Origin: Pararge aegeria | Taxonomy: Eukaryota > Arthropoda > Insecta > Lepidoptera > Nymphalidae | Direction: 5' to 3' | Length of the DNA: 64,000 bases | Assembly: GCF_905163445.1 (NCBI RefSeq) | Contig: NC_053202.1 | Coordinates: 6,076,001-6,140,000 of the forward strand | Shown here: positions 30,716 to 40,770 of the stretch, one piece after another | How the letters are laid out: each line of letters starts with the position of its first letter | Numbering within the stretch: position 1 is the stretch's first letter | Position numbers and translations under genes: made by a program | The notes under the pieces: generated by a model | Told to the model about the DNA's origin: nothing | The model's database searches: none | Seen by the model: only the letters and a program-made list of their open reading frames with translations

Positions 30716-31639
30716 AATATAAAGAATATATCATTAAAAACAGCTAAACTATAGCACCTATGTTGTCGAATATTAGAAAAAAATTTGGAAAATCCAAAAG
30801 TGCACGCCTCATAATCTCATTTTTTTCACAATAAAATTGAATTTTTTTTAACTGAAACTTTCAATGCTCATTACTATATTTTTTTTTTATATTAATTATT
30901 ATTCATTTTTTGTAAACAAGACACGGGAATGTCATAATGATTGCACATTGAAAGTTACAATTAATATTAGCTAGAATAATTACATGGAAATTTAACGACA
31001 GTGAATTGAACGCTCATGTTAACTAAGAAATTATGTCGTGTGTTACTTTAGATAATTAAAAAAAAAATATTCCGATACGATCATTTTTTCGACCAATTTT
31101 CATGCATACACCCGTCCATACACGGACGTCCAGAAAAGGTTATGTTTAATGTTATTATTTACTATGTTAAACAAAAATTGTTATTGAAATGTATTTTATG
31201 TGCCTGACAAATTATTTGACTTGATATTAGTGTACTCAAATTAACCTGTAAGTGCAATATAAATAACAAAAAATCAATTTCAGTTTCGAGAAAACTGCTT
31301 TTTTTGAAATGTCGAGAGTAGAGCACAACCTCAACGCTTCGCTTATGAGGCGTGCAAAAATGATTTTGTAAAACTTAGGTCACAACTCAAAACTTACTAG
31401 TTAATATGAAGAAGAATGCTTCCAAAAGCCATTTCGAAAAGGGACGTAGAAATCCTCAAAAAGCCAATAGCCCAGTGGAAGTTCGGTTCCTGTACGTCAC
31501 GTTGCTTTTTTAGGACTCAAGCGATCACGAGATCTGAAAGCATTGGAAGCTCCCGCCGAGGTATCGGGACTAAATAAGGGCCACTCAAATTTCGCACCTA
31601 ACGTTACGCCGTGACGATTTGCTCAAGACCTCGAGGTGA
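30716..31639. other. AT-rich stretch with a possible TIR element
   Basis: TGCACGCCTCATAA at 30802-30815 is matched in reverse by TTATGAGGCGTGCA at 31345-31358, so an element of about 560 bp with 14-bp inverted ends is possible. I find no convincing target duplication and no coding capacity. From 31360 to 31639 I recognise nothing. Confidence 0.35.
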
Positions 31640-32418
31640 CATTATTTTGACAATACTTATAATGGAAACAGTGACAGTCAAGCTGTACTAAAAGCCTTAA
31701 CCAAACACACAACAACATCAAAACTCATACTTGACTGTCACAAGGCCCTACAAGCCCTATCAAAATCCAACAGAGTAACCCTAAAATGGATACGAGGTCA
31801 CAACGGAAACAGAGGAAACGACGCAGCCGACGAATAAGCGCGTCAGGCAGCATCACTAAGGGTAGCTGGACCGGAACCCATCATACCCATACCCTTCACT
31901 GAATACAAAACATGGCTCCACAACCAGACGCAAACATCACACTCGGTGCTATGGTCTAAAACAAAAGAGTGCAAACACACGAAGGAGGCCGTACCAGTTC
32001 TCAACCCACGACTAACAACAAAATTACTGCAACTGAATCGACCTAAACTAAGGACAGTTGTAGGTATGATAACAGTGCACTGCCCACTAAACAAACACCT
32101 TTCCATTTTAGGTATAACTGACAGCCCTCTCTGCAGAGCATGCATGGAGACGGAGGAAACACCGATACACGTAATGCTCCAATGCAACGGAGTAGCAGAA
32201 CAACGCGCAGCACACCTTGGCTCCTCAGCAACACTCCATGAAGCACTCGGCGACCTGGGCGGCCTGCTAAGCTTTTGGATTGAGCTCGGCTGGCTGGAAT
32301 GATCCAGCGAGGAGCCGCATCAGTGGCCATACGTACAACGGACGGTCCCAGACCAACCAAGTGCGGAAAAGGCCCAGGAACAGAAGAAGAAGAAGAAGAA
32401 GAAGAAGAAGAAGAAGAA
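31640..32418 (+). pseudogene. RNase H-bearing LINE (I/LOA-type), 3' end
   Basis: The frame from 31640 shows the second half of a ribonuclease H domain: DSQAVLKAL with its catalytic Asp, then LKWIRGHNGNRGNDAADE with the characteristic GH...GN..AD motif. A TAA at 31835-31837 interrupts it. The same frame continues after the stop to 32302 and contains a C-terminal zinc-knuckle-like CRACMETEETPIHVMLQC (CxxC...H...C), as found downstream of RNase H in I- and LOA-group non-LTR elements. After the terminal TGA comes a short 3' tail ending in a (GAA)n run at 32385-32418, likely the element's simple-repeat tail. The endonuclease and reverse transcriptase are absent. Confidence 0.85.
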
Positions 32419-32691
32419 TGGAAACCCTATCATACCGAATGAAAAGATTACGCAGATCGGTGAAATAACGTTGGACGGTGTACATCATAATAACTTTATA
32501 ACAAAGTTCAGTTAGGTTTCTTTTTTTTAATTCCCCCTATTTCACTTTCATATAAAGCCCAGATCCCAAGGCGGTAACAAATTTAAGATGCTTATTTGTA
32601 ACACTCAACACTACTGTAATTGAGTTAACTTTTTACTACTTTTTCCTGGGGTTTCCTTCTACCGTAAATGCGGTTTGTCAGCGTAATCGAC
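32419..32691. other. No recognisable feature
   Basis: Short spacer between the LINE tail and the Harbinger-like element. Confidence 0.4.
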
Positions 32692-32694
32692 TAA

Positions 32695-33367
32695 TGGCTG
32701 GTTTACTCAGTGCGAGCTAGCGTACGAGTAAGCCTTCCGAGTAGCTGCACTGCAGTTACTCGCACTGTTTGGACGTAACGTACGAGTAACTCGTACGTGC
32801 GAGTTGGTCAGTAGCTCGCATCCGAGTTACTTCAACATTTTTTGTTTTCACTCGCCTGCTCGCCCGGCAGCAACACGCTCATGACAGCGGCTCGTGCGTC
32901 GCTCGCATCGTTTGGACGCGTTCGGCAGTAGCTCGCCAGTGCCAGCCGGACAGTTGTGAGTGGAAGCCGTGTTTTTTGTGTGCTATGCCTATGTGTGCCT
33001 GTACTAAATCGAGTTCGAAATGGGTACGGATAGATGGTCTTCTGACAATAATATTTCATTCATGAAACTCTACAGAGAACAAGAAAACCTATGGAATTGT
33101 TTCGATAAAAACTATCGATATAGGGATATGAGAAAAGAATCTTTGGAACATATCGCAAAAGAAATGCACCTAGGTAACACCGGTGAGGTAACCATCACCG
33201 TTTTTTTAATTAAAATAAGTTCACTCGACATCGCGACACGACTCGGACTGAGCAGTAGCTAGGTGTTGTGTAGACAGCAAAGGCGAGCCGAGCTACTGGC
33301 GTACGAGTAGACAAACCGAGTAGCTGTCTACTGGCCAGGCAGCAGCACGCACTGTGTAAACGAGCCA
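32695..33367 (+). mobile_element. PIF/Harbinger-like element with a MADF-type fragment
   Basis: Ends TGGCTGGTTTACTCAGTGCG and CGCACTGTGTAAACGAGCCA are inverted repeats with two mismatches over 20 bases. They are flanked on both sides by TAA (32692-32694 and 33368-33370), the 3-bp TWA duplication typical of PIF/Harbinger. Subterminal GTACGAGTA motifs recur on both sides (about 32722, 32779, 33301). Inside is a 243-bp frame starting at 33020 with a MADF/trihelix-like domain; Harbinger elements encode such a DNA-binding protein besides the transposase. The DDE transposase is missing, so the copy is a 673-bp deletion derivative. Confidence 0.75.
33020..33262 (+). pseudogene. MADF/Myb-like DNA-binding protein fragment
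   Basis: Residues 14-50 of the 80-codon frame resemble the first two helices of a MADF domain: FMKLYREQENLWNCFDKNYR, then DMRKESLEHIAKEM, with the usual Leu-Trp and Tyr-x-x-Arg spacing. After HL the match stops at CTAG|GTAACA, which could be an ancestral splice donor, and the frame runs on into non-matching sequence. A complete MADF domain is about 85 residues, so only part remains. It lies between the inverted repeats of the Harbinger-like element and is probably the first exon of its accessory DNA-binding protein rather than a host transcription factor. Confidence 0.7.
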
Positions 33368-33394
33368 TAATGCACGTTTTAACTAACGACTAAA

Positions 33395-33560
33395 AAGTCA
33401 ATGCCTTAATAACTAACGCCTTATCTAAAGAGATTCCTAGGCGTACATCAACTTTTCAATAGTTATCACCTAAGAGTTGGCGAAACATTTTTTTTTTAAA
33501 GACTTTGCCTAATGAATTAGGCATTCGATTTGGGAGATTCCTAGGGGCATAACAGATTCA
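33395..33560 (+). repeat. Repeat-11 copy
   Basis: Blocks ATAGTTATCACCTAAGAG, GTTGGCGAAACATT, GAATTAGGCATTCGATTTG and GATTCCTAGG are matched in the same order at 49275-49445. Unknown origin; non-coding. Confidence 0.6.
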
Positions 33561-33609
33561 AACCTTTACTAAGTAAGTAACGCTTTTTAATAAAACATTT
33601 ATAAAAGAA

Positions 33610-33835
33610 ACATATTTAATAGTTTGCCCGCGTTTTTTTTTCCTTCACTTTTATTATGGTTTCATCAAATCCCGTGGGAACCGTTGGTTTTCCTGGGAGA
33701 AAAAGTAACCTATGTTCCTCTCCGTCCTTTAAACTCCACTCTATGCCAAAAATAAAGTAGATTGGTCGCTTCTATAGGGCGTGAAGGAAAGACAAACAAA
33801 CAAAGACACAAACTTTAGCTTTTATAATATTCGTA
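33610..33835 (-). repeat. Repeat-4 copy
   Basis: On the minus strand begins near GAATATTATAAAAGC, has TTTGTCTTTCCTTCACGCC and continues with TTTTGGCATAGAGTGG. Same family as 23520-23982, 35415-35640 and 54213-54420. The 81-codon plus frame at 33781 is incidental. Confidence 0.55.
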
Positions 33836-33984
33836 AGCATTATATAAAAAATACTGCAACAAAGCGAAATAGTTACATAAACAAGCAGTTTATAGCCATT
33901 ATAACCAGTAGTCAGTTAATCTGGCAACGCTGCCTTTTTTTATTACACTACCTACTGTTTATATATATTTTATTTTATTTTTTA

Positions 33985-34240
33985 ATGGTGTACATTTTGT
34001 TTATGTATTCGTATGTAGTTATTTGAATGTAGGTTTATAATAATTTAACACCACCTATTTGTTCTCGCTCTTGTTTTCCTAATCCTAAGGTTGCCTGGCA
34101 GAGATCGCTTTTAAGCGATAAGGCCGCCTTTTGTATTCTACTCCAGTTTTTGTGTTTCTCTCTAATCGTCCTTTATTTTCCTAGCTGTGTAGTGGTGTAC
34201 ATATAATGAAAATAAATAAAATTAATTTATAACATTAAAT
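33985..34240 (+). repeat. Repeat-6 copy
   Basis: Inverted counterpart of 2378-2660: GTATTCGTATGTAGTTATTT, AATCCTAAGGTTGCCTGGC, TTAAGCGATAAGGCCGCC and TTCTACTCCAGTTTTTGTG all match. It includes a small palindrome GCTTTTAAGC. The long similarity suggests these two copies are relatively young. Confidence 0.65.
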
Positions 34241-34254
34241 ATAAATAAATAAAA

Positions 34255-34375
34255 TATTTAGCTCTTGACTGCAATCTCACCTGGTGGTAAGTGATGATGC
34301 AGTCTAAGATGGCTGCGGGCCAACCTATAAGGGTGTATATCAGTTATATTTAGCCCATACCTTAATGTTTGTTTT
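34255..34375 (+). repeat. SINE-3 copy, truncated
   Basis: AGCTCTTGACTGCAATCTCA and GGTAAGTGATGATGCAGTC, then AAGATGGCTGCGGGCCAAC. Only the first 120 bases of the family remain. Confidence 0.7.
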
Positions 34376-35014
34376 TCTACGCGTTCACTCCTTATTGACT
34401 TAATTCGTCATCATGAAATTTTGCACATTTACTCGTTATCAGGAGTATAGAATAGGTTACGGGATACTTATCATCCAAAAAAAAAAGTTAAATTCATTGA
34501 ATTTCACTTACTCAGTTATTAATTTTAGTCATGGTTACAGTGAATAGGCAAAGTCATAAATCAAGATTATTATTGATTTCATATATTGAAAATTTCACTT
34601 TACGATCACGAGGTGTTCGAAATGATTGCTAGAAACACTCAAACTAATGCAGTATTTCTTAGTTACATTTGCGAATATAAACGAACAGTAAATAAATCAA
34701 AATCTGCAACTATTTTTTATAGATATGAGTTAGATACTTAACCCCATTTTTTATTGTCAGTTTTATCGACTGGGTAAATAGAGGTCATAGAATTTACAAG
34801 GGTGGAATTGCACTTTATGTCTCACTCCGTCTGTCCGTCCGTCCGCCTGTCAGAGTCCTAAACGTAGTACCTCCAAAATAAAAAAAATTATTTTAACCTG
34901 TGGCCCAAAATTGATATAAAGAAAAAAACCAAGAGATATTTGGTTTCATTTAATACGGAAATTAACATAAGAAAACATGAACCAATCTCCTGGCACAGAA
35001 ATGACAATAACACT
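34376..35014. other. No recognisable gene; short GTCC microsatellite
   Basis: AT-rich spacer. A short impure (GTCC)n lies at 34826-34852. Nothing else. Confidence 0.4.
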
Positions 35015-35360
35015 GAAATTCAAATTCAAAATTCAAAAATATTTTATTCATGTAGACCTTATTACAGACACTTATGAAGCGTTCATACAATTAACATGTT
35101 ACGCTAATGTTAGTGATGGTGATAACTGTATTCGTTAACTTAAAAGTTATGCTAGGATGGTCTGGTCTAAGAAGAGCCCACAACAAACTAAGCCAGGTCC
35201 TTTATTTAAATTCTATGACAATCTCCCCTCCTTAAAATCAGTGACGTAGTGATTAAGATATGTAGGTGCTTGTCGTAGCTTTGGGCGGAGGCCATCTTGA
35301 GATCAGCCTAAGACTCAGAGAGCTGGGTCACTGCCCACTGCGCCAATCGTCAGTAAAAAT
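35015..35360 (+). repeat. Repeat-5-like copy followed by SINE-1 head
   Basis: Head AAATTCAAATTCAAAATTC, then TTTATTCATGTAGACC, CTTATGAAGCGTTCATAC, and AAGAAGAGCCCACAACAAAC. At 35300-35350 a reversed SINE-1 head survives alone (AAGACTCAGAGAGCTGGGTC, then CCACTGCGCCAATCG); its body is missing. Confidence 0.6.
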
Positions 35361-35414
35361 AGAGTTTATATTTATTATTATAAATCTGATTTATATTTTT
35401 CGGTTTTATAATTG

Positions 35415-35640
35415 TAAGTATTAAGAAAGTGTATGTTCATTTGTTTGTCCTTCCTTCCCGCCCTAACTAAGAACCCAATCAATTTGGTTTTTGGCATAGA
35501 GTTACTTGCAATTTGCAAGTTGCAAGTTGCAAGTAATTATTGCTACTTAGCTCAGGGCAACAAACGGTTCCCAGGGGATTTGTATAAAATCCGTAACAAC
35601 AAGAAAAACGCGGGCAATAGCTTGTTCATTATGATAAATA
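35415..35640 (+). repeat. Repeat-4 copy with TTGCAAG tandem
   Basis: AGAAAGTGTATGTTCATTTG, GGTTTTTGGCATAGAGTTAC and AACGCGGGCAATAGCTTG are Repeat-4 blocks in order. Around 35508-35535 ACTTGCAA and its complement repeat several times (TTGCAAGTTGCAAGTTGC), a local expansion. The 88-codon frame at 35433 runs through the repeat and is not a gene. Confidence 0.55.
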
Positions 35641-36185
35641 TTAGTTGCTTTAGTTTACTTACTGTAGACATGGTTCAATTTTTTGAAGGCGATCTCTAAT
35701 TTTTTATTTTATTAGTTCGTCGACACAATTCATCAGCCTTTGGATTAGCTTCTAACCACTAAAATAGCATAGTAGTCTAACCAATAAAATGTTTTATGTG
35801 GCTGAGATAGAGCAGCGTAAACGTCGTGTCACGTAATAAGAAGCCTGACCAGCGAAGTAGACAGTTTATAGGGTTTTTCAACGGGACCCTATTACATACT
35901 TTAAACGACCTCAGGATGGTAACTGAAGTTGCGAGCACTGAGGTTTCATAAGTGAGAGGTCTAGGTTCGGTCCTTTTTGGGGGAAATTTGGTAATTTATT
36001 ATTTCTCAATTTTCTCTGGTAAGTAGGTAATATTTATTTTTTTATAATTATAACTGACCAAGCTGATGACCCACATTATGGTAATTTTAAGCCCATAAAC
36101 AGAGTGTAGCGGTCTCCACATTACCAAACTAGATAGCAACACAAAGATCCTGCATCACGCTGACGTGTTCACAAAAAATTACCAT
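35641..36185. repeat. Spacer with SINE-like fragment
   Basis: At about 35930-35980 GCACTGAGGTTTCATAAGTG and GGTCTAGGTTCGGTCC form a tRNA-like SINE head on the plus strand; the surrounding sequence, up to about 36060, looks like its decayed body. The rest has no feature. Confidence 0.4.
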
Positions 36186-36193
36186 ATATACAA

Positions 36194-36282
36194 CCGAACA
36201 TTCATCTTTGGAAGTCCAAAGATGAATGTTCGGACCGCGGTCACGATCACGAGGAAGATCTTCCTCCGAGCGGGTGATCGTG
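36194..36282. other. Two adjacent palindromes
   Basis: 36194-36233 is a perfect inverted repeat with 19-base arms (CCGAACATTCATCTTTGGA and its complement) and a 2-base loop. 36242-36282 is a second, nested palindrome: CACGATCAC and GTGATCGTG enclose GAGGAAGATCTTCCTC, itself a perfect 16-base palindrome. Unlike the MITEs here, no second copy is in the window. Confidence 0.75.
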
Positions 36283-36310
36283 CTCTGGGATCTTTTTAGC
36301 GCCATCTAGG

Positions 36311-36530
36311 TTTGGTAGTGTGGCGACCGCTAGACACAGCATCACTTTGCAGCCCATGCAAGGAAACCGTCCTACAAAGTGATACCCTGTTGTGGCGTAG
36401 TAGTTCAGCTTATGTGCCTATAATTATACCGGCCACAACGTTCTTCAGACCGGAACACAGTAATGCTTCTTGGCGGCCGAAGTTAGCATGGCAGTAAAAC
36501 TTCCTCGGACGAGCACAAAGTTCTACTAAT
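36311..36530 (+). repeat. Repeat-8 copy
   Basis: TATGTGCCTATAATTATACC, GGCCACAACGTTCTTCAGACC and GGCGGCCGAAGTTAGCATG are diverged Repeat-8 blocks; compare 27124-27310. Confidence 0.55.
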
Positions 36531-36815
36531 ACTAAAAAGTTAACTTTTTAAAATTAAACTTACGTGTTATATATAACAAAACGATAGACTAAACTGTCTT
36601 ACTTATGTTAATGGTTTAAATCGTCCAGTAAAACCGTCATAGCTCTTTTTACATGCCGCGACCTCTACATTCCAGATAAGACAGTTCATTTAAACGAACG
36701 TTATATTGCGGTGTGCGGAAACGAAAGACATGTAAACAGGCGTGCGTACGGTTTTGGCACAAAATACAGTACCTACGTATAGGTTTTATTCAAGGACTAA
36801 TACTCGGCACTTGTT
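36531..36815. other. No recognisable feature
   Basis: AT-rich spacer. Confidence 0.4.
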
Positions 36816-37055
36816 CCGCATTTATCATCATCATCGTGATCCGCAGCCTCTTAACATCCCACTGCTGGGCTCAAGCCTCGCCTCTCAAAGGAAAGACGGT
36901 TTTGGAGCGTAGAACCACCACGCTGTTTCAACGCCAGTTGGTGGATTTTAACGATTATTACACAAGTAGAGTAGCCGGGACCGCTTGACACCAATTTTTT
37001 GAACCCAGAACCTCGCGATCTGTAGTTTATCTTGCAAACCACGAGACCAACGAGG
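36816..37055. repeat. Retroposon tail plus reversed tRNA-like head
   Basis: ATCATCATCATCGTGATCC, ACATCCCACTGCTGGGCTC and CCACCACGCTGTTTCAACG belong to a dispersed retroposon, and 36990-37050 (TTTTGAACCCAGAACCTCG, GCAAACCACGAGACC) reads in reverse as a tRNA-like head with box B GGGTTCAAA. The 91-codon frame here is incidental. Confidence 0.55.
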
Positions 37056-37094
37056 ATTAACTTAAAATGTTACGTGAAAGAATGACCGACTTAC

Positions 37095-37268
37095 AAACTA
37101 GGGCCTAGTTGGAATCCTAGCACGCACCTCTAACTTTTCTAAAATATAACTTGCTTCAACGGTGAAGGAAAACATCGTCAGGAAACCTCCATGCCTGGGA
37201 GTTCTCATAATGTTTTCAAAATCGTGAAGAGACCACCAATCCGCACTGGATCAGCGTGGTGGAATACG
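37095..37268 (+). repeat. SINE-2 copy
   Basis: GTGAAGGAAAACATCGTCAG, GAGTTCTCATAATGTTTTC and ACCAATCCGCACTGGATC in SINE-2 order. It stops after GCGTGGTGGAATA, so the 3' third is missing. Confidence 0.7.
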
Positions 37269-37995
37269 ACAAAAATTATATCTCTCGATTATATCCACCA
37301 GATATAACAAAAAGGCTAACTTTAAGCAGTTTTTAGTAAGGTAACTAAAGGTAAATGATTTCGAAGAGAAGCAAAGAGAAAATGTAAGTAAAGGTACAAA
37401 TTGCAACAGCGCGTTGCAATTATTATACAGTTGAAATTAAATTCTATGTCGCAACCAGAATTTTCACGACTGAAGAGAGCTTTTGAGGTAGTTTCGACTC
37501 TAATATCTTGGAAATAGGGCTAGTTATTGTGTGTTGGATACTTCTTTCAAGCGTTCCGCAAGTGCTTTTAGCGGTGTTTTGTCAAAATAACAGCACCGAC
37601 GCGGTCCAGTGGCAATATCTAAGCTAGTAGGTCTAAAAGTAGAGACATTTTTCCAGAGTATCGTAGATACAAATATTTTTAGACCTCTCAACTTTAGCTT
37701 AGCATCATTGACTAACGATACTCGTTAAGAATATATATATGTGCGATTTCATCTATAGTGTACTAAGTACTTTAACTTAGTCAAATCACATGATTTTACC
37801 CATCCTAAAAGTCAAACACGCATGTGATACATTACATAGGGATATATAATTTATTAGTGCTTTTAGATAGTAGTATACATGATACGTATCCCAATACGTC
37901 ATGAGCATCTCAAGGTCATCGGTGTAGCGTACCCAAACATTTTTCCCTTTCCAATAATTGCTAAACGCAGCCAAAGTTGACCATTGTAAGTTATA
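37269..37995. other. No recognisable gene
   Basis: Spacer. A minus-strand 79-codon frame (37786-38025) has an unusual aromatic-rich translation (WVRYTDDLEMLMTYWDTYH) but no recognised family, and it runs into MITE-2. I leave it uncalled. Confidence 0.35.
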
Positions 37996-38299
37996 CATTG
38001 AATTAAGAACGTTCAGAATCCTCATTCAGCAATTATTGTATGCATTGTGTCCAAAAACGGTGTAAATGCCCCGATGACGTCTCACTTTACGCCCGCGCAA
38101 TGTTGCTAGCTCACACACTCTTTGCCATTTTCACATTTTATGGTGAAAGGTTAGAAAATTAGAGGTAAAATAATTACTGTCATCTGCTAAATGGTATTAA
38201 TTGACTAAACGTTTGTTCGAGAAACCATTCTAAAGTGGAGTGATTTTTGATGCTCAATATTATTCGTGTACACGGTTTCTGTATATTCTTAATTCTGTG
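37996..38299 (-). mobile_element. MITE-2 copy
   Basis: Reverse-oriented copy with ends CATTGAATTAAGAACG and TTCTTAATTCTGTG. Interior GTAAAATAATTACTGTCATC and GTGTACACGGTTTCTGTAT match the 11064 copy. Flanks AAGTTATA and AATTTATC agree at six of eight positions, consistent with an old 8-bp duplication. 304 bp, non-coding. Confidence 0.7.
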
Positions 38300-39259
38300 A
38301 ATTTATCACTCCAAGACGTTGTTAGAAGCGGACTAAGTCGCAGGTATTTGCAAGGTCACCATAAAGTAAGAAAGGTCACGGAGTTCATACTATAAATGAA
38401 CTGCAACTGCGTTGGCGGTAAGAAATAGATGTTCTTTATGCATAATGAAGTTATGCAAATTTGTTTGAAGGTATAAACTCACTAAGAGCGAAATAAAGAA
38501 AAAACTCTGGTTTTAAAGACTTTTTTTCTCGGGATTTAAAGAGATTATGCAATGAAAATCTTTTTACGTTCCTTCTGTGAGAGTGCAAAGAGGAAAAATA
38601 AAATGAAGTTCTCAAAGCATTTATTCGTGCAGTTTGTCAAAAGTATTTTGAATGTGGTGGCATCTTAGTGCCCCACTGCCTTGCCTTAGTTCTCCATAAT
38701 GTTCTCAAAGGCGTGTAAAGTCTTACGTACTCGTGTGGACTTACGTAAAGAGTTAAATTATGTAGACACGGGTACTTTACTGGTATGAAAATAATCTGTT
38801 AAACGTATCAAATGTCGTGGTGTGTAGTGGCATCAAAGGCACAAAAACAGAGTTTTAAGTTTGTCTTGCATACTAACGATGTTGACATATATGTGTTTAT
38901 ACAAAATCACTTAAATATAATAAATAATTAAATAGGCTATTTTGCCCTCCTCAAGCTACAACGCTGGTAAACAAAATTTGGCCCAGGCCGATAAGGATTA
39001 ATGTCATGATAGGAATTTCAACATCTTACGATTATACCAGTGTTTTGACAGAAAAATTATAAAAAAACAGTTATTGCAACTTAACTATAACAGTTATATA
39101 TATAGCCCTGCGGATTATTTTTTAGATAATCACGATTACTTTACACTTGTAGTACATTATTTTTATGTATAATCAATCATTTTCGCGGCGTACGCCAGTA
39201 AAACTCTAAGTCGGTATGACATCTTTAGAAAACATCGTTATATTTTAGCCAATTTAGAG
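38300..39259. other. Spacer with a SINE-2 scrap
   Basis: TTAGTTCTCCATAATGTTCTC at about 38687-38707, followed by GGCGTGTAAAGTC, is an isolated SINE-2 fragment. Otherwise AT-rich DNA without a feature. Confidence 0.4.
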
Positions 39260-39640
39260 AAAACCAAAGTAAAATATACTCTGAAACCATCCATCCATAC
39301 TTACATCCTCACAAACTTTGTTTAGTATCTGTAAAGAGTCCTTTATCCTTTATCTCCGAAAATATTTATCAGATCTCCATCAAAATTTAACAATACATGC
39401 TTGTTAGTCTACACTTTCAAACAAAAAAAAATTATTAAAATCGGTTCAAATTTAACGGAGCTATGAAGTAAAATTGATAAAAATTTTCATCCCGTTTCCC
39501 GTAGAAAACTTATTGTTTATCATATTACCAGCTACCACTATACCAAATTTTATTTAAATCCGTTCAGTAGTTTTTACGTGATGCCCGGGCAGACAGGCAG
39601 ACAGACAGACAGACAGACAGATGGATAAAAATTAAATAAA
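39260..39640 (+). repeat. Repeat-4-related element with (CAGA)n
   Basis: AAAATCGGTTCAAATTTAACG, AATCCGTTCAGTAGTTTTT and GTGATGCCCGGGCAGACAGG are blocks of a dispersed non-coding repeat. The end is an (ACAG)n run at 39594-39622, directly before the pentanucleotide array. Confidence 0.5.
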
Positions 39641-39689
39641 AATCTGTTTTGGACTCAGTATCCATTATAAAGCATATTTTTTTATTATA

Positions 39690-40195
39690 TATTATTCTAT
39701 TCTGTTATGTTCTGTGCTGTTCTGTTCTGTTTTATTCTATTATATTCTGCTCTATTCTGTTATGTTCTTGTTTGGTTTCTACAGTTCTGTTTTATTTTGT
39801 TCTTTTCGGTTTCACTGGTCTTTTCTTTTCGATTCTATTTTATTCCATTCTGTTCTGTTCTGTTTTTAGCTATTCTGTTCTATTCTGTTATTTTCTGTTC
39901 GGAATCGATGAAAATCTGTTCTTTTCTGTTCTGTTGTGTTCTATTATGTTCTATTATGTTGTATTCTGTTTTATTCTGTTCTTTACTATTCTATTCTATT
40001 GTAACCTATTGTATCGTATTCGGTTCTATCCTGTTTTATTCTATTCTGCTCGGTTTCTCCTGTTCTTTTATATTCGGTTCTGTTCTGTTCTGTTCCGTCT
40101 ATTATTTTTTGTTCTATACTATTCTGTTCTGTGCTTATAAATTCTTTTATATTCTATTCTATTCTGTTCAGTTCTGTTTCTTCTGTTCTTTTATG
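39690..40195 (+). repeat. (TTCTG)n/(TTCTA)n pentanucleotide satellite
   Basis: About 500 bases made almost wholly of TTCTG, TTCTA, TTCTT and TTATG pentamers on the plus strand, interrupted once at about 39900-39915 by GGAATCGATGAAAATC. The array contains no A-rich stop words in two frames, which explains overlapping plus-strand frames of 163 and 181 codons rich in Phe, Leu, Tyr, Ser, Val and Cys. These are not genes: the peptides are pure pentamer translations. It follows an (ACAG)n run at the end of a Repeat-4-like element, the likely seed of the expansion. Confidence 0.9.
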
Positions 40196-40619
40196 TTAGA
40201 AATGAAAAAGAGACCCGTTTCCTATACTGAGCCGCTAATGGGTTGTAAATAACGATGTTTGAACCAGGCTTCACTACCTTGCATATAAATTGTATGAACT
40301 CATTCACATTTAATCTCATCAGGGGCATTCGAACATTCAGTGTTCCGGTGCATGCCCTGTCGGACGCACGCTTTGTAAATGATATCCGAATTCTTAACGC
40401 TTGGACGACACGACGCTTTGTTTATACACGAAAACTCTGAATTTCTCTACGAAATCGTTAAATTCAACAACTCTCTTTTATATTTTAAACAATAGTTTTG
40501 CGCTACTGAACCTTATTAGATTTATAATAGAAGACTATTGGCTTAACACCTAAACTTCCAAAGGATCTGTAGGAATCTGGAAAACTAATGTTAACTAAAA
40601 AGAAGCTAAAGATATGTTC
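40196..40619. other. No recognisable feature
   Basis: Spacer after the satellite; 60-codon frame at 40255 without motif. Confidence 0.4.
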
Positions 40620-40770
40620 TTCTTTGATATTATTTAATATTTTCGTCTGTTGACACTTGACAGACAGTTTTCAGGACGCCATTTTGGCACTGTAAGTTTA
40701 AAGCTTTAAAACGAGTGTCCAAGGAACTAAAGTTTGACTATAATATTACTTTTAGGGACACTCGTATCTC
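40620..40770 (+). promoter_or_regulatory. Weak candidate exon end with YY1/Pho-like motif and hairpin
   Basis: GACGCCATTTTGG at 40675-40687 resembles the YY1/Pho motif (GCCATnTTG) often found near transcription starts. Five bases later comes a good splice donor, CACT|GTAAGTTT (GT at 40692-40693). Just downstream ACGAGTGTCC (40711-40720) and GGACACTCGT (40757-40766) form a 10-bp hairpin with a 36-base loop. Motif evidence only; it may be chance. Confidence 0.2.

Noticed and set aside
31843..32187. 114-codon minus-strand gene
   Set aside because: Shadow of the LINE RNase H frame on the other strand.
37786..38025. 79-codon aromatic-rich minus frame as a receptor exon
   Set aside because: Tempting composition, but no family match, no convincing splice context, and it starts inside MITE-2.
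39649..40252. Overlapping 163- and 181-codon plus-strand frames as a membrane protein gene
   Set aside because: Both are translations of the TTCTG/TTCTA satellite in different frames; no promoter, no domain, and two frames are open at once.
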